Shown in pieces: positions 40,748-49,308 of a stretch of DNA of 64,000 nt. The translations under genes and the position numbers were made by a program. The first letter of the stretch is position 1. Every line of letters starts with the position of its first letter. Location: positions 980,798 to 1,044,797 of the forward strand of contig NZ_MVOI01000003.1 of NCBI RefSeq assembly GCF_002283555.1, written 5' to 3'. The stretch comes from Rubrivirga sp. SAORIC476 (GTDB lineage: Bacteria > Bacteroidota > Rhodothermia > Rhodothermales > Rubricoccaceae). Below the pieces are notes generated by a model that saw only the letters and a program-made list of their open reading frames with translations, did no database searches and had not been told where the DNA came from.

Positions 40748-40860
40748 GGGAGCCCGCCCCCCGGAGCCAGTGAAGGGCAGGTGGATCCGGTGGTGGATGA
40801 AAATGGCCTTTCGGAGAAGGGCATGACGGGACAGATTGCGGTCTCGCTCCTGTGTCCCGC

Positions 40861-41331
40861 ATGCCTCTCCTGCCCCGCCTCGGCGTCGCCGCCGCCCTGC
40901 TCGGCCTCATGCCCCTGCTCGGCTCGACCGGGTGCGACGTCTCGGGCGACCTGGCCTGCACCGAGATCGGCTGCTCGGACGGCTACACCGTGTCACTCGT
41001 CGCCGCCGATCGCTTCCCGGACGGCGTCTACGAGATCGCGATCAACGGCGACAACACGCCCGAGGGGTGCCGGTTCGAGGTCGTGGACGGGCGCCTGCTC
41101 GACGACGAGACCTGCAACGCCGCCTACGGCATCGGCCCCACGTTCCCCACGCCCGAGGCGGTCGGCATCACCTACCCGACGATCACGTCCGAGATCGAGA
41201 TCGTCGTCTCGCGGGACGGGGCGGTGATCGAGCGCCTCGCGACCACGCCGGTGTACGAGACGATCCAGCCCAACGGCCCGGACTGTGACCCCGCCTGTCG
41301 GGTCGCGGGCGCCGAGTTCTTCGTGGACTGA
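40861..41331 (+). CDS. Cysteine-rich lipoprotein of unknown function, 156 aa
   Basis: MPLLPRLGVAAALLGLMPLLGSTGC carries a lipobox-like GSTGC, followed by DVSGDLACTEIGCSDGYTVSLVAADRFPDG. Besides the lipidated Cys there are six others (ACTEIGC, GCRFEV, ETCNAAYG, DCDPACR), suggesting disulfides and a periplasmic or surface position. A strand-rich region ITYPTITSEIEIVVSRDGAVIERLATTPVYETIQPNG follows. No family recognised. A GTG three codons upstream (40852) is an alternative start. It is divergent from ffh. Confidence 0.68.
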   Translation: MPLLPRLGVAAALLGLMPLLGSTGCDVSGDLACTEIGCSDGYTVSLVAADRFPDGVYEIAINGDNTPEGCRFEVVDGRLLDDETCNAAYGIGPTFPTPEAVGITYPTITSEIEIVVSRDGAVIERLATTPVYETIQPNGPDCDPACRVAGAEFFVD

Positions 41332-41366
41332 GCGCCGGATACCGTCCGCGGGCCGGGCGCTCGCCG

Positions 41367-41374
41367 TACCCTTC
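41367..41374 (+). promoter_or_regulatory. Putative -7-like element (TACCCTTC) touching the start of the dioxygenase-family gene
   Basis: TACCCTTC ends 3 nt before ATG 41378 (context CTTCGGCATG), almost the same layout as at 11325 before the sensor kinase (TTTCGGCGTG). Confidence 0.3.
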
Positions 41375-41377
41375 GGC

Positions 41378-42637
41378 ATGGACCGCGACCCCTGGTGGGC
41401 CTTCGCCCTCGACCCCGACACCCGCGCCGACCTGGACGCGAACCGCCTCCGCGCCGCCGACGGCACGCCGCTCGTCAACCCGCCCGGTCCGGACGGACGT
41501 CTGGGCCTCGACTACGCCGGCTACCTCGGCCTCGGCGCGCTGCTCGGCGCGGGCACCCCGGCGTCGTCGGTGCCCGACGAGCGGGCGTTTGTGATCGTCC
41601 ACCAGTTGTGCGAGGTCGTCTTCAAGCAGATGACGTTCGACCTGGCCGTCGTCACGGCGACGTTCGAGGCGCTCCTCGCGCGGCCCGAGGCGGAGCGGAC
41701 GGCGCTGGCCCTGGCCGAGGGCGAGGTGGACCAGGACTCGGACGCGGCGGCCTTCTGGCGACCGGCCATCACGGCCTCGAACCGCCTCCGCCACGCGGCC
41801 CGCCGCCTCCTGCCCCCCATCATGGAGCTGATGGGCACCGGCGCGGCCGACGACGTGCTGTTCTCGCGCGTCGAGTTCGGGCTGTTCCGCGAGCACCTCG
41901 TCCCGTCGTCCGGCTTCCAGGCGGCGCACCTGCGGCTGATTCAGCGGGCGCTGGGCAAGGGGCCTGTGCTCGACCTGCGCGTCTTCCCCGGCGACACGTT
42001 CAGCCGCCACTACACGGGCTCGCCGTGCGGCCACGTGGCGCTGGCCGACCCGGTGGTCCTGCGGGGCGGGGCCGAGTCGGCCTCCCCCTCTCCGTCGTCG
42101 CCGGAGCATCAGGCCGCGCGTCTGGACGGCGCCGCGCACGCGCTGCTCGCCAGCCTCCCCCGCCTCGGCGCCGACCTGCCGCCGCCGCCCTCGGTCCGCC
42201 GCATCCACGCCGACGACGTGGACCGCGCCGTGGACCGCTTCCGCGCCACGCTCGGCCTGGCGGCCGACACCGCGCCCGACCGCGCCCACGCCGCGCAGGC
42301 CGTCGAGGCGTTCCGCTCCGACCTGGACGCCGCGGCGTCCGCCGAGAACGCGCGGCGCGACGAGATGACGACGGCCCGGCAGGGCGCCTACTACCTGCAG
42401 GCCCGCGCACCGAAAAGCGCCCTCGCCCACATCCTCGCCCGCGTCGTCGCCACCGACGACGCACTCCACGCGCCCTCCGACGGCACCTTCCTGACGGTCC
42501 ACCGCCGCACCGTCCGCCGCCACGTCGCCGACGACTCGGGCACGGGCGGCGGCGGGATGCCGTACCTCGTCACGAGCCAGCGCTACCTGCTGCCCCTCTT
42601 CCCCGCGCTCGCCGCCTGGCAGGATCTCGAACTGTGA
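41378..42637 (+). CDS. Tryptophan 2,3-dioxygenase-family heme protein, 419 aa
   Basis: Contains the family core LDYAGYLGLGALLGAG and DERAFVIVHQLCEVVFKQMTFDL (distal-site His75), a SSGFQAAHLRLIQRALGKG segment, and near the C-terminus FLTVHRRTVRRHV...GTGGGGMPYL. His375 stands 13 residues before GTGG, the spacing of the proximal heme ligand and substrate-binding Thr in known TDOs. The protein is ~140 residues longer than ordinary TDO because of inserts in the middle (~215-330). No other kynurenine-pathway gene is nearby, so the substrate need not be tryptophan. The stop overlaps the next start (TGATG). Confidence 0.75.
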   Translation: MDRDPWWAFALDPDTRADLDANRLRAADGTPLVNPPGPDGRLGLDYAGYLGLGALLGAGTPASSVPDERAFVIVHQLCEVVFKQMTFDLAVVTATFEALLARPEAERTALALAEGEVDQDSDAAAFWRPAITASNRLRHAARRLLPPIMELMGTGAADDVLFSRVEFGLFREHLVPSSGFQAAHLRLIQRALGKGPVLDLRVFPGDTFSRHYTGSPCGHVALADPVVLRGGAESASPSPSSPEHQAARLDGAAHALLASLPRLGADLPPPPSVRRIHADDVDRAVDRFRATLGLAADTAPDRAHAAQAVEAFRSDLDAAASAENARRDEMTTARQGAYYLQARAPKSALAHILARVVATDDALHAPSDGTFLTVHRRTVRRHVADDSGTGGGGMPYLVTSQRYLLPLFPALAAWQDLEL

Positions 42638-43494
42638 TGCGCCTCTCGCTCGCCTTCCTCGCGCTCGCCCTTGCGGCGGGCTGCACCACGGCGCCCCCCG
42701 CCTCGGCGCCGAGCCAGCCCGACCCGCTCGTGCCGATGCTGCCGCCTGCCGACAGCGCCGAAGCCGCGGCGACGATCGCCGAGGTAGAGGCGCTCCCTGC
42801 CGACCTCTTCGAGGCGGCGACGTTTACGGGGAGCGACGGGACGGCTCTCCCGTATCGCCTGCTGTCGCCCCCGGCCGTGGCGTCGGGCGAGCGGGTGCCG
42901 CTGGTGGTCGTCTTCCACGGCGCGGGCGAGATCGGGACCGACAACCTCCGGCAGATGGACCGCTTCCCGAAGACCTGGGCGCGGCCCGAGATCCGAGAGC
43001 GGTTTCCAGCCTTCGTCGTCGCGCCGCAGATGCCCGAGCGGTCGGCGCTCTACAGCGGCCCTGCCGAGACGCCCGGCCGGTTCTCCCGCCCCGGCCCGCC
43101 GCTCGCGACCGCGCTGGAGCTGCTCGATTACCTGATCGCGCGCCTGCCCGTCGACACCACCCGCGTCTACGCCGTTGGCTTTTCGATGGGCAGTTCGACG
43201 ACCTGGAACGCGCTCGCCCTCCGGCCAGACCTGTTCGCGGCGGCCGTCCCCATCGCGGGCGTCCCCAACCCGGCCCAGGCCGATGTCGTGGCGCAGACGC
43301 CCGTCTGGGTCGTCCACGGGACGGCCGACACGGCCAACCGCATCGTGCCGGACCGCACGATGGTCGGCCTCCTCCGCCGACGCCCCAAGGCGGAGGTCCG
43401 CTTCTGGCCGGTCGACGGGCTCTGGCACGCGGTCCCGCCGCGCCTGCTGGCCGGGACGGAGTTGATGGAGTGGCTGTTCGCGCACCGGCGCTGA
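42637..43494 (+). CDS. Lipoprotein alpha/beta-hydrolase (esterase / PHB-depolymerase-like)
   Basis: ATG 42637 shares its A with the TGA of the dioxygenase-family gene (TGATG), so translation is coupled. MRLSLAFLALALAAGC is a lipoprotein signal with lipobox LAAGC. The hydrolase fold from ~65 shows LPYRLLSPP...VPLVVVFHGAGE, nucleophile Ser in GFSMGSS, acid in WVVHGTADTANR and His in VDGLWHAVPP. 285 aa fits the esterase-D/PHB-depolymerase branch. It should act on esters outside the inner membrane; pairing with the dioxygenase-family gene suggests a joint pathway for an aromatic or ester compound, which is inference. Confidence 0.85.
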   Translation: MRLSLAFLALALAAGCTTAPPASAPSQPDPLVPMLPPADSAEAAATIAEVEALPADLFEAATFTGSDGTALPYRLLSPPAVASGERVPLVVVFHGAGEIGTDNLRQMDRFPKTWARPEIRERFPAFVVAPQMPERSALYSGPAETPGRFSRPGPPLATALELLDYLIARLPVDTTRVYAVGFSMGSSTTWNALALRPDLFAAAVPIAGVPNPAQADVVAQTPVWVVHGTADTANRIVPDRTMVGLLRRRPKAEVRFWPVDGLWHAVPPRLLAGTELMEWLFAHRR

Positions 43495-43503
43495 GCCGTG
43501 CGC

Positions 43504-43869
43504 CTACCGCCCCTCGCGCTCGCGGATCAGGTCGATCGTCTCGACGGCGTGGCGGAGGTGCGGGATCACGATGCTGCCGCCGACGACCAGCGCCACGTTC
43601 ATGGCGTCCATCATCTCGTCGTCGGAGAACCCCGCCTCGGCGCACTGTTCGAGGTGGTAGTCGATGCAGTCGTTGCAACGGAGCACGGCGCTGGCGACCA
43701 GCCCGAGCAGTTCCTTGGTACGGCCGTCGAGCGCGCCGTCGCGGTAGGCGGCCGTGTCGAGGTTGAAGAAGCGCTTGACGCCGAGGTGCGAGCCCTCGTC
43801 CAGGATGCGCGCGTTCATGCGCGACCGGTAGGCGTCGAAGCGGTCGAGGCGGGTTTCTGAGGTGTCCAT
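43504..43869 (-). CDS. Carboxymuconolactone-decarboxylase / AhpD-like protein
   Basis: 121 aa from ATG 43869. It has the AhpD signature C-x-x-C...H: Cys65-N-D-Cys68 with His72 (VLRCNDCIDYHLEQC), and FFNLDTAAYRDGALDGRTKELLGLVAS plus VALVVGGSIVIPHLRHAVE. The paired Cys suggests thiol-peroxidase-type redox chemistry rather than decarboxylation. The N-terminal RLDRFDAYRSRMNARILDEG is conserved in the close family, which supports the start at 43869. That start overlaps the start of the divergent ligase gene inside the palindrome CATG. Confidence 0.85.
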   Translation of the reverse strand: MDTSETRLDRFDAYRSRMNARILDEGSHLGVKRFFNLDTAAYRDGALDGRTKELLGLVASAVLRCNDCIDYHLEQCAEAGFSDDEMMDAMNVALVVGGSIVIPHLRHAVETIDLIREREGR

Positions 43870-44446
43870 GAGCGGAGCGAACGATGTAGCGGCGGAGAAA
43901 GCGGCGTGGCGGCGTCGGTTCCGTGCGCTTCGCGCGGAGACCCCGCCCGGCCCCCTGGCCGACGCCTCCGCGCAGATCGTCGCGCGCCTCCGGGCACTCC
44001 CCGAGGTGGCGACCGCGCGGACAGTCCACCTGTTCTGGCCGCTGCCTGGCGAGGTCGACCTCCGCCCGCTGGCCCGGTCACTTCGCGCCGAGGGCCGCAC
44101 CGTCGTGCTGCCCGCCGTCGTCGGCCCGCGTGCCCTCGCCCAGCGCGTGTTCGAGGGCGACGAGAGGCTGACGGATGGACCATGGGGTCTGAAGGAGCCG
44201 GCCCCGGACGCGCGCTCGTGCCATCCTCGCGACCTGGACGTGGTCCTCGTGCCCGGCCTTGCCTTCGGCCGCGACGGCAGCCGCCTCGGCTATGGCGGCG
44301 GGTTCTACGACACCTTCCTCGCGGAGACGACGGCCCTCCGCGTCGGCGTGGGCCTCCAGTCGGCGCTGGTGGCGACCGTCCCTACCCTCCCCCACGACGC
44401 CTGCCTCGACACCGTCGTCACCGAGGGGGACGTGGTGAGGGTGTGA
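43868..44446 (+). CDS. 5-formyltetrahydrofolate cyclo-ligase
   Basis: Converts 5-formyl-THF to 5,10-methenyl-THF using ATP. 192 aa. Typical family segments: AAWRRRFRALRAETPPG at the N-terminus, HLFWPLPGEVDLRPLARSLRAEGRTVVLPAVV, then the ATP/Mg site DVVLVPGLAFGRDGSRLGYGGGFYDTFL. Starts at ATG 43868; GTG 43862 is an alternative. The only possible starts lie within or next to the start of the minus-strand AhpD-like gene, so its promoter must be inside that gene. A pyrimidine-rich, non-Shine-Dalgarno context precedes it. Confidence 0.9.
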   Translation: MSGANDVAAEKAAWRRRFRALRAETPPGPLADASAQIVARLRALPEVATARTVHLFWPLPGEVDLRPLARSLRAEGRTVVLPAVVGPRALAQRVFEGDERLTDGPWGLKEPAPDARSCHPRDLDVVLVPGLAFGRDGSRLGYGGGFYDTFLAETTALRVGVGLQSALVATVPTLPHDACLDTVVTEGDVVRV

Positions 44447-44564
44447 GGCGCAGGGAGCGACGTCTCGCCCGAGTCGGTCATGTCCTGGCGCCCCGTTCCC
44501 GCGCGGCACCCATGCCTTCTGGACTCCTCCGATTTTTCCCCTCGGGGGCCCGACCGGTCTCCTG

Positions 44565-44572
44565 TATCTTCC
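44565..44572 (+). promoter_or_regulatory. Putative -7 element (TATCTTCC) for ppiD
   Basis: TATCTTCC lies 109 nt upstream of ATG 44682 and would give a leader of about 100 nt that contains two hairpins (44582-44606 and 44617-44642). Confidence 0.4.
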
Positions 44573-44581
44573 CTGCCCCTT

Positions 44582-44642
44582 CGAGCCGGCCGTCTGCGTC
44601 GGCTCGTTGTGGTTCGGGCGCCTCCGATTTTGGAGCGGCGCC
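44582..44642 (+). other. Structured leader of ppiD: two successive hairpins
   Basis: CGAGCCG (44582-44588) pairs perfectly with CGGCTCG (44600-44606). Next, GGCGCCTCC (44617-44625) pairs with GGA-GC-GGCGCC (44632-44642), with a 2-nt bulge and loop GATTTT. The start codon is 40 nt further. Role unknown. Confidence 0.4.
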
Positions 44643-44681
44643 GACTGATTCCAGAGACAGCACCCGCGGAGGCGGAGCGAC

Positions 44682-46760
44682 ATGGGAGTGATGAACAGCA
44701 TTCGGGAGCGCGCAGGCGGCTTCCTCGTCGGCGTTCTGGTGATCGCCTTCGGCGGCCTCTGGGCGCTCCAGGACTCGGGCGCCTTCGACGCCGTCGGCAT
44801 GGGCCCGGACGGGCGCACCATCGGTGAGGTGGACGGCATCGCCATCGAGGGCGAGCTCTACAACCGCGCCGTCGAGCAGCAGCTCGACGCGTACCAGGCC
44901 CAGGGCCTCGAGGTGACCGGCTCGCAGCAGCGCCAGATCGAGGACCGCGTCTTCGACAGCTTCGTCGACAACGCGCTCGTCGAGCGCGAGATGGACCGCC
45001 TCGGCGTCCAGGTGACCGACGAGGAGGTCTTCGCCCTCATCACGGGCGACACCCCCGACCCGCTCATCGCGCAGGTCTTCCCTGACGGCAACGGCGGCGT
45101 CGACCGCGCGGCGCTCCAGCAGGTGGTGGAAGACCCGAACGGCGAGTTCACCGACCAGCTCCAGGCCATCGAGGAGCAGGTCCGCCGGAACCGGCGCCAG
45201 GCCAAGCTCTCGGCCCTCATCACGGCCTCCACGCGCGTGACGCCGGGCGAGGTGCGCGACGAGTTCATCCGCCAGAACCGCCAGGCCTCCGCCGAGCTGG
45301 TCGGCCTCCGCTACGCCGCCGTCCCGGACGACCAGATCGAGGTCTCCGACAGCGACTACCGGAGCTACTACCGCGACAACATCGAGGACTACGAGCGCGA
45401 GGCGTCCTACTCGATCGAGTACGTCGGCTTCGCCAAGGACCCCACCGCCGCCGACTCGGCGCGCGCCACCGACGAGCTCGACACGATGGTGGACGGCTTC
45501 CGCACCGCGGCCGACCCGCTGGCGTTCGCTCGACGCAACTCGTTCGGCGCTGCCGCCGAGCCCGAGTTCATCGGCGCGGGCGACCTGCCCGCCGAGCTGG
45601 CGACGGCCGTCTACAGCGACCTCACCGAGGGCCGCGTGGTCGGGCCGGTGGTGGCCGGCGACCAGGCCTACCTCGCCCGCATCGTGGGCGTCCAGCCCGG
45701 CGACGCCACGTCGGTCCGCGCCCGCCACATCCTGTTCCCGGCCGGCGCCGAGGCGCAGGCCCGCGAGGTGCAGGCCCGCATCGAGAGCGGCGAGATCTCC
45801 TTCGCCGACGCTGCGCGCCAGTACTCGACCGACCAGAGCAACAAGAACCAGGGCGGCGACCTCGGCTGGTTCGGCGAGGGCCGCATGGTGCCCGAGTTCG
45901 AGCAGGCCGCCTTCGCCGCGCCGACCGGCCGCGTGACCGGTCCCATCACGACGTCGTTCGGCCTCCACCTGATCCTCGTCGAGGCACGGGCCAGCCAGGA
46001 GGTCCAGCTCGTCCAGATCGCACGGCCCGTCGAGGCGGACTACGCCCGCGTGCTCGGCGAGGCCGAGGACTTCGCGGCGTTCCTCGTGCTTGAGGACCGC
46101 GACTTCGCCGAGGAGGCCCAGGAGCGCGGCATCGCGCCGACGCCGGTCGAGATCCAGGAGGGCCAGGCGCAGGTCCCGGGCCTGGAGCTCGGCCGCGACT
46201 TCTTCCGCTACCTCCGCCGCGCCGACATCGGGCAGGTCTCGGAGCCGTTCGACGCGGGCACCAGCTTCGTGATTGCGCGCCTCGTCGAGCGCCGCGAGGC
46301 GGGCCCGGCGCCGTTCGAGGACGTCCAGGGCCAAGTCGAGGCGGCCGTCATCACGGAGAAGAAGAAGGCCGTCCAGATGGCCGCGCTCCGGGAGGCCGTC
46401 GCAGGCGCGTCGTCGCTCACGGCCATCGCCTCGGCGGCGGGCGCGGAGGTGACCTCCGCCGACAACCTGTCGATGGCGGCAGGCGTGATCCCGGGCTACG
46501 GCGTCGAGCCGCGCGCCGTGGGCGCCGTGTTCGGCCTCCGGCCGGGCCAGCAGAGCGGCGTCATCGAGGGCGACCAGGCCGCCTTCGTCGTCCGCACGAC
46601 CGCGCTGGTCGGCGGCACCGACGCCGAGTTCACCGACATCGCCCGCGAGCAGCTCGCCGAGCAGCTCCTCCAGCGCAAGCGCTCGCGCGTGCTGCAGGCG
46701 TGGCTCGAAGGCCTCCGCGAGGACGCCGACGTGGAAGACTTCCGCAACGACCTCCTCTAA
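44682..46760 (+). CDS. ppiD: PpiD-type membrane-anchored peptidyl-prolyl isomerase / chaperone
   Basis: 692 aa. One N-terminal membrane helix (GFLVGVLVIAFGGLWAL, ~13-29) anchors a periplasmic SurA-like chaperone region (~45-210: EIDGIAIEGELYNRAVEQQLDAY-type sequence, FVDNALVEREMDRLGVQVTDEEVFALI). A parvulin rotamase domain (~340-435) shows SVRARHILFPAG, FADAARQYSTDQSNKNQGGDLGWFGEGRMVPEFEQAAF and GPITTSFGLHLILVEA. It helps folding of exported and outer-membrane proteins at the Sec translocon. One of the few genes here with a purine-rich GGAGG upstream (about 12 nt before ATG). Confidence 0.92.
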   Translation: MGVMNSIRERAGGFLVGVLVIAFGGLWALQDSGAFDAVGMGPDGRTIGEVDGIAIEGELYNRAVEQQLDAYQAQGLEVTGSQQRQIEDRVFDSFVDNALVEREMDRLGVQVTDEEVFALITGDTPDPLIAQVFPDGNGGVDRAALQQVVEDPNGEFTDQLQAIEEQVRRNRRQAKLSALITASTRVTPGEVRDEFIRQNRQASAELVGLRYAAVPDDQIEVSDSDYRSYYRDNIEDYEREASYSIEYVGFAKDPTAADSARATDELDTMVDGFRTAADPLAFARRNSFGAAAEPEFIGAGDLPAELATAVYSDLTEGRVVGPVVAGDQAYLARIVGVQPGDATSVRARHILFPAGAEAQAREVQARIESGEISFADAARQYSTDQSNKNQGGDLGWFGEGRMVPEFEQAAFAAPTGRVTGPITTSFGLHLILVEARASQEVQLVQIARPVEADYARVLGEAEDFAAFLVLEDRDFAEEAQERGIAPTPVEIQEGQAQVPGLELGRDFFRYLRRADIGQVSEPFDAGTSFVIARLVERREAGPAPFEDVQGQVEAAVITEKKKAVQMAALREAVAGASSLTAIASAAGAEVTSADNLSMAAGVIPGYGVEPRAVGAVFGLRPGQQSGVIEGDQAAFVVRTTALVGGTDAEFTDIAREQLAEQLLQRKRSRVLQAWLEGLREDADVEDFRNDLL

Positions 46761-46769
46761 GGCTCAGGC

Positions 46770-46793
46770 CCCTGACGACCCGAACGGTCAGGG
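46770..46793. terminator. Bidirectional terminator hairpin between ppiD and menE
   Basis: CCCTGAC (46770-46776) and GTCAGGG (46787-46793) form a perfect 7-bp stem with a 10-nt loop in the 38-nt gap between convergent genes. There is no T run, but the position fits a terminator serving both sides. Confidence 0.6.
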
Positions 46794-46798
46794 TCCCT

Positions 46799-48178
46799 CT
46801 ACTCCGTCGCCCGGCTCTCCGCATCGCGCGTGAGGGCCGGGCGATTCGGTTTCATCCCCTCCGCCCCGCCCCACGCATGGAAGGCGACGGGCACCATAAA
46901 GCCGGGGAGCGTCTGCCGAAGCGCCTCGGCCAGTTCCGCCGGGTCGGGGGCGTCCCCTCGGGTGGTGCGGACGAACGCGGCCGGGCGGGCACCGAACTCG
47001 GCGTCGGGCACCGGCACCACGACCGCCTCGGCGACGGCGTCGAGCGCCAGCAACGCCGCCTCGATGGCTTCGGGACGCACGTTCTCGCCGCCGGAGACGA
47101 ACTGGAGATCGCGTCGGCCCGTGACCACCAGCCGCCCCTCGGCGTCGAGGTGGCCGAGGTCGCCGGTGGGGTGCCACTCGGGCGCGGGCCGGAACGCGTC
47201 CGGGTCGAGCCTCCCGACGAACCGCGTGGGGCCGGAGACCTCGATCTCGCCCGCGTCGGTGATGCGGAGGGCGCGGTAGGGCAGCACCCGGCCCGAAGTG
47301 GACAGCGTCGCGCGGCCGGTGCGGGGCGTCGTGGCCGTGATGGTGGAGGTCATCTCCGTCATGCCGTACGACGTGACGACGGGCACGCCGGCCTCGGTGG
47401 CACGGTCGAGGAGGTCGGCCGGGATCGCGCTGCCGCCGAGGAGAACCGCCTGGAGCGACGACAGATCGGCCCCCGCGTCCAGCAGGCGACGAAGCTGGGT
47501 GGCGACGAACGAAGCGTGGGTCGGGCGGAGCGTCGCGACGCGGTCGGCGAGCGGCATCGCCCGCGGCGGCGCGGCCAGCGTCGCGCCCGCGAGCGCGCAC
47601 CGCATCACCACGCCCAGCCCGCCGACGTGGTAGAGCGGCAGGTCCAGCAGCCACCGGCTTCGGTCCGTCACCTCCAGCGCCTCGATCACGCCTCGCGCGC
47701 TCCACACGTGGTTGCCGACCGAGTGGACGATGGCCTTCGGCGTGCCCGTCGACCCGGACGTGTGGACGACCGTAAGCCACCGGTCGAGGGCGATGGCTGG
47801 GAGGCCGGGCGCGCGTGCCTGGGAGCCCGCGCGCCCCTCCGCCAGCGGACGCGTCTCGACGCCCGCCACCTTGGCATCGGCGCGGACCGTGTCGAGGCCG
47901 AGGCGGCCGAGCGCGTCGGCGACCGCGGTGTCGGTCCAGCGGGTGGAGAGCGGGACGAGGAGGCGCCCGGCGCGGAGGGCGGCCAGCACGAGCACGACGA
48001 GGTCGGGCGAGGTCTCAGCGCGGACGGCGACACGCCCCGGCCCGTCCGCCAATCGGGCGGCGGCTCTGCCCACGCGGGTGTCGAGGTCGGCCCACGTCCA
48101 CGTCTCGGCGCCCGTCACGAGCGCGGGCGCGTCGGGCCGCGTCTCGGCGTGTTGGCGGACGGGGTCGGGGAGCGTCAC
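46799..48178 (-). CDS. menE: o-Succinylbenzoate-CoA ligase
   Basis: Activates o-succinylbenzoate with CoA in menaquinone synthesis. 459 aa from GTG 48178, which overlaps the menC stop as GTGA. AMP-binding motifs: VHTSGSTGTPKAIVH, YGMTEMTSTI, the HPTGDLGHLD core and VTGRRDLQFVSGGENVRPEAIEAAL. The last catalytic Lys is expected in GMKPNRPAL near the C-terminus. It is the fifth gene of the menB-unknown-menA-menC-menE operon and ends just before a bidirectional terminator. Confidence 0.92.
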   Translation of the reverse strand: MTLPDPVRQHAETRPDAPALVTGAETWTWADLDTRVGRAAARLADGPGRVAVRAETSPDLVVLVLAALRAGRLLVPLSTRWTDTAVADALGRLGLDTVRADAKVAGVETRPLAEGRAGSQARAPGLPAIALDRWLTVVHTSGSTGTPKAIVHSVGNHVWSARGVIEALEVTDRSRWLLDLPLYHVGGLGVVMRCALAGATLAAPPRAMPLADRVATLRPTHASFVATQLRRLLDAGADLSSLQAVLLGGSAIPADLLDRATEAGVPVVTSYGMTEMTSTITATTPRTGRATLSTSGRVLPYRALRITDAGEIEVSGPTRFVGRLDPDAFRPAPEWHPTGDLGHLDAEGRLVVTGRRDLQFVSGGENVRPEAIEAALLALDAVAEAVVVPVPDAEFGARPAAFVRTTRGDAPDPAELAEALRQTLPGFMVPVAFHAWGGAEGMKPNRPALTRDAESRATE

Positions 48179-49308
48179 AGGTCGATGCGGGTGAGGCGGT
48201 CGAGGCGGACGGGGTTCGGAGCGAGCACGTCGGCCACGTTGACCGTCGGCCCGGCGAGGGACAGCGGGCGCTCCAGCACGTCGTCGGCGAGCCAGCGGTA
48301 CGTGTCGAGCCCGGCGGGCGTGTCGCCCAGCGCCGCCGCCAGCGCGACGAGGTGGCGCATCCCGACGCCGCTCTCGAACGTGCTGCTCACCACCGCCGGC
48401 GTCTCCCGCCCTGCACGGAACCGAAGGAAGACCGGATCGGCGAGCACCACGGTGGGCTTGACGACGAACGCCGCCGCCTCGGTGAGGAGCCGCGACCGAC
48501 GGGTGGACAGCTCTCGGAGCGACTCGTCGAGGGCGAACGGAAGCCCGGTGCGGCGGGCGAGGTCGGGCAGGCGGCGCCAGTCGGCCAGCGGCTCCTCGAC
48601 GTACGCGACCGGGACCTCGCCCAGAGCACGGGCGAAGGCGACGGCCTCCTCCATCGACCACGCCCGGTTCGCGTCGAGGCGAAGCCGGGTGGGGCCGAGC
48701 ACGCCTGCCACCTGGCGCACGAGGGCCGCGTCCGCTTCGGGCGCTCGTCGGCCGACCTTGAGCTTGGCGGCGGGCCAGCCCTCGGCCGCGATCCGCCCGG
48801 CGGCCGGGAGAGGGTCATCCCCCGAAAGCAGCGCATTCAGGGAAACCAGCGGCAGCGTCGACATGTGCCGCGTCGCGGCCGGACGCATGGTCCACCCGTA
48901 GACCCGAGCGAGCGACCACCCGAGGTGCTGGGCGGAGAGGTCCCTGACCGCCTGCGTGACGGCCCACAGAAGAGACGGCGGACGCGGCAGCGCTCCGCGT
49001 CCGGCCGGACGGCGTACACCCCCCTCGTACGAGAGCGTCAGGCCGTCCAGGCGGGCATCGCGCTCGCGGAAGATGCGAAGCTCGGTCGGGAGCTCAGCCA
49101 GGACATCGTCGAGCGTGTCGTCCGAGTAGCCGGGAAGCGGCGCGGCCTCGCCCCAGCCCTCTGTCCCGTCGGCCGCCGTCACCCGCAGCAGGATGCCCTC
49201 GCGCTCGGTGTGGGTGCCCGACGGCAGCACGAGGGGCGCGACGAGCGGGAGCCGGTACCGAAACGCGTCCGCCCCGACGAGGGGGACGCCGCTCACGTGA
49301 GCACCCAT
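48175..49308 (-). CDS. menC: o-Succinylbenzoate synthase
   Basis: Enolase-superfamily enzyme that dehydrates SHCHC to o-succinylbenzoate. 377 aa. N-terminal capping part (FRYRLPLVAPLVLPSGTHTEREGILLRV, GWGEAAPLPGYSDDTL) and barrel motifs: KLK in AAKLKVGRRAPEAD, metal ligands in RLRLDANRAW, YVEEPL and FALDES, and VVKPTVV with the second Lys. Two starts are possible: ATG 49308, overlapping menA by 16 nt, or GTG 49296, overlapping the menA stop as GTGA, the same arrangement as at the menC-menE junction. I give the longer one. Confidence 0.92.
   Translation of the reverse strand: MGAHVSGVPLVGADAFRYRLPLVAPLVLPSGTHTEREGILLRVTAADGTEGWGEAAPLPGYSDDTLDDVLAELPTELRIFRERDARLDGLTLSYEGGVRRPAGRGALPRPPSLLWAVTQAVRDLSAQHLGWSLARVYGWTMRPAATRHMSTLPLVSLNALLSGDDPLPAAGRIAAEGWPAAKLKVGRRAPEADAALVRQVAGVLGPTRLRLDANRAWSMEEAVAFARALGEVPVAYVEEPLADWRRLPDLARRTGLPFALDESLRELSTRRSRLLTEAAAFVVKPTVVLADPVFLRFRAGRETPAVVSSTFESGVGMRHLVALAAALGDTPAGLDTYRWLADDVLERPLSLAGPTVNVADVLAPNPVRLDRLTRIDL

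Noticed and set aside
40596-40860. Possible SRP RNA (ffs) gene beside ffh
   Set aside because: The conserved GGAAGCAGC-type loop of SRP RNA is absent; only a short hairpin is seen.
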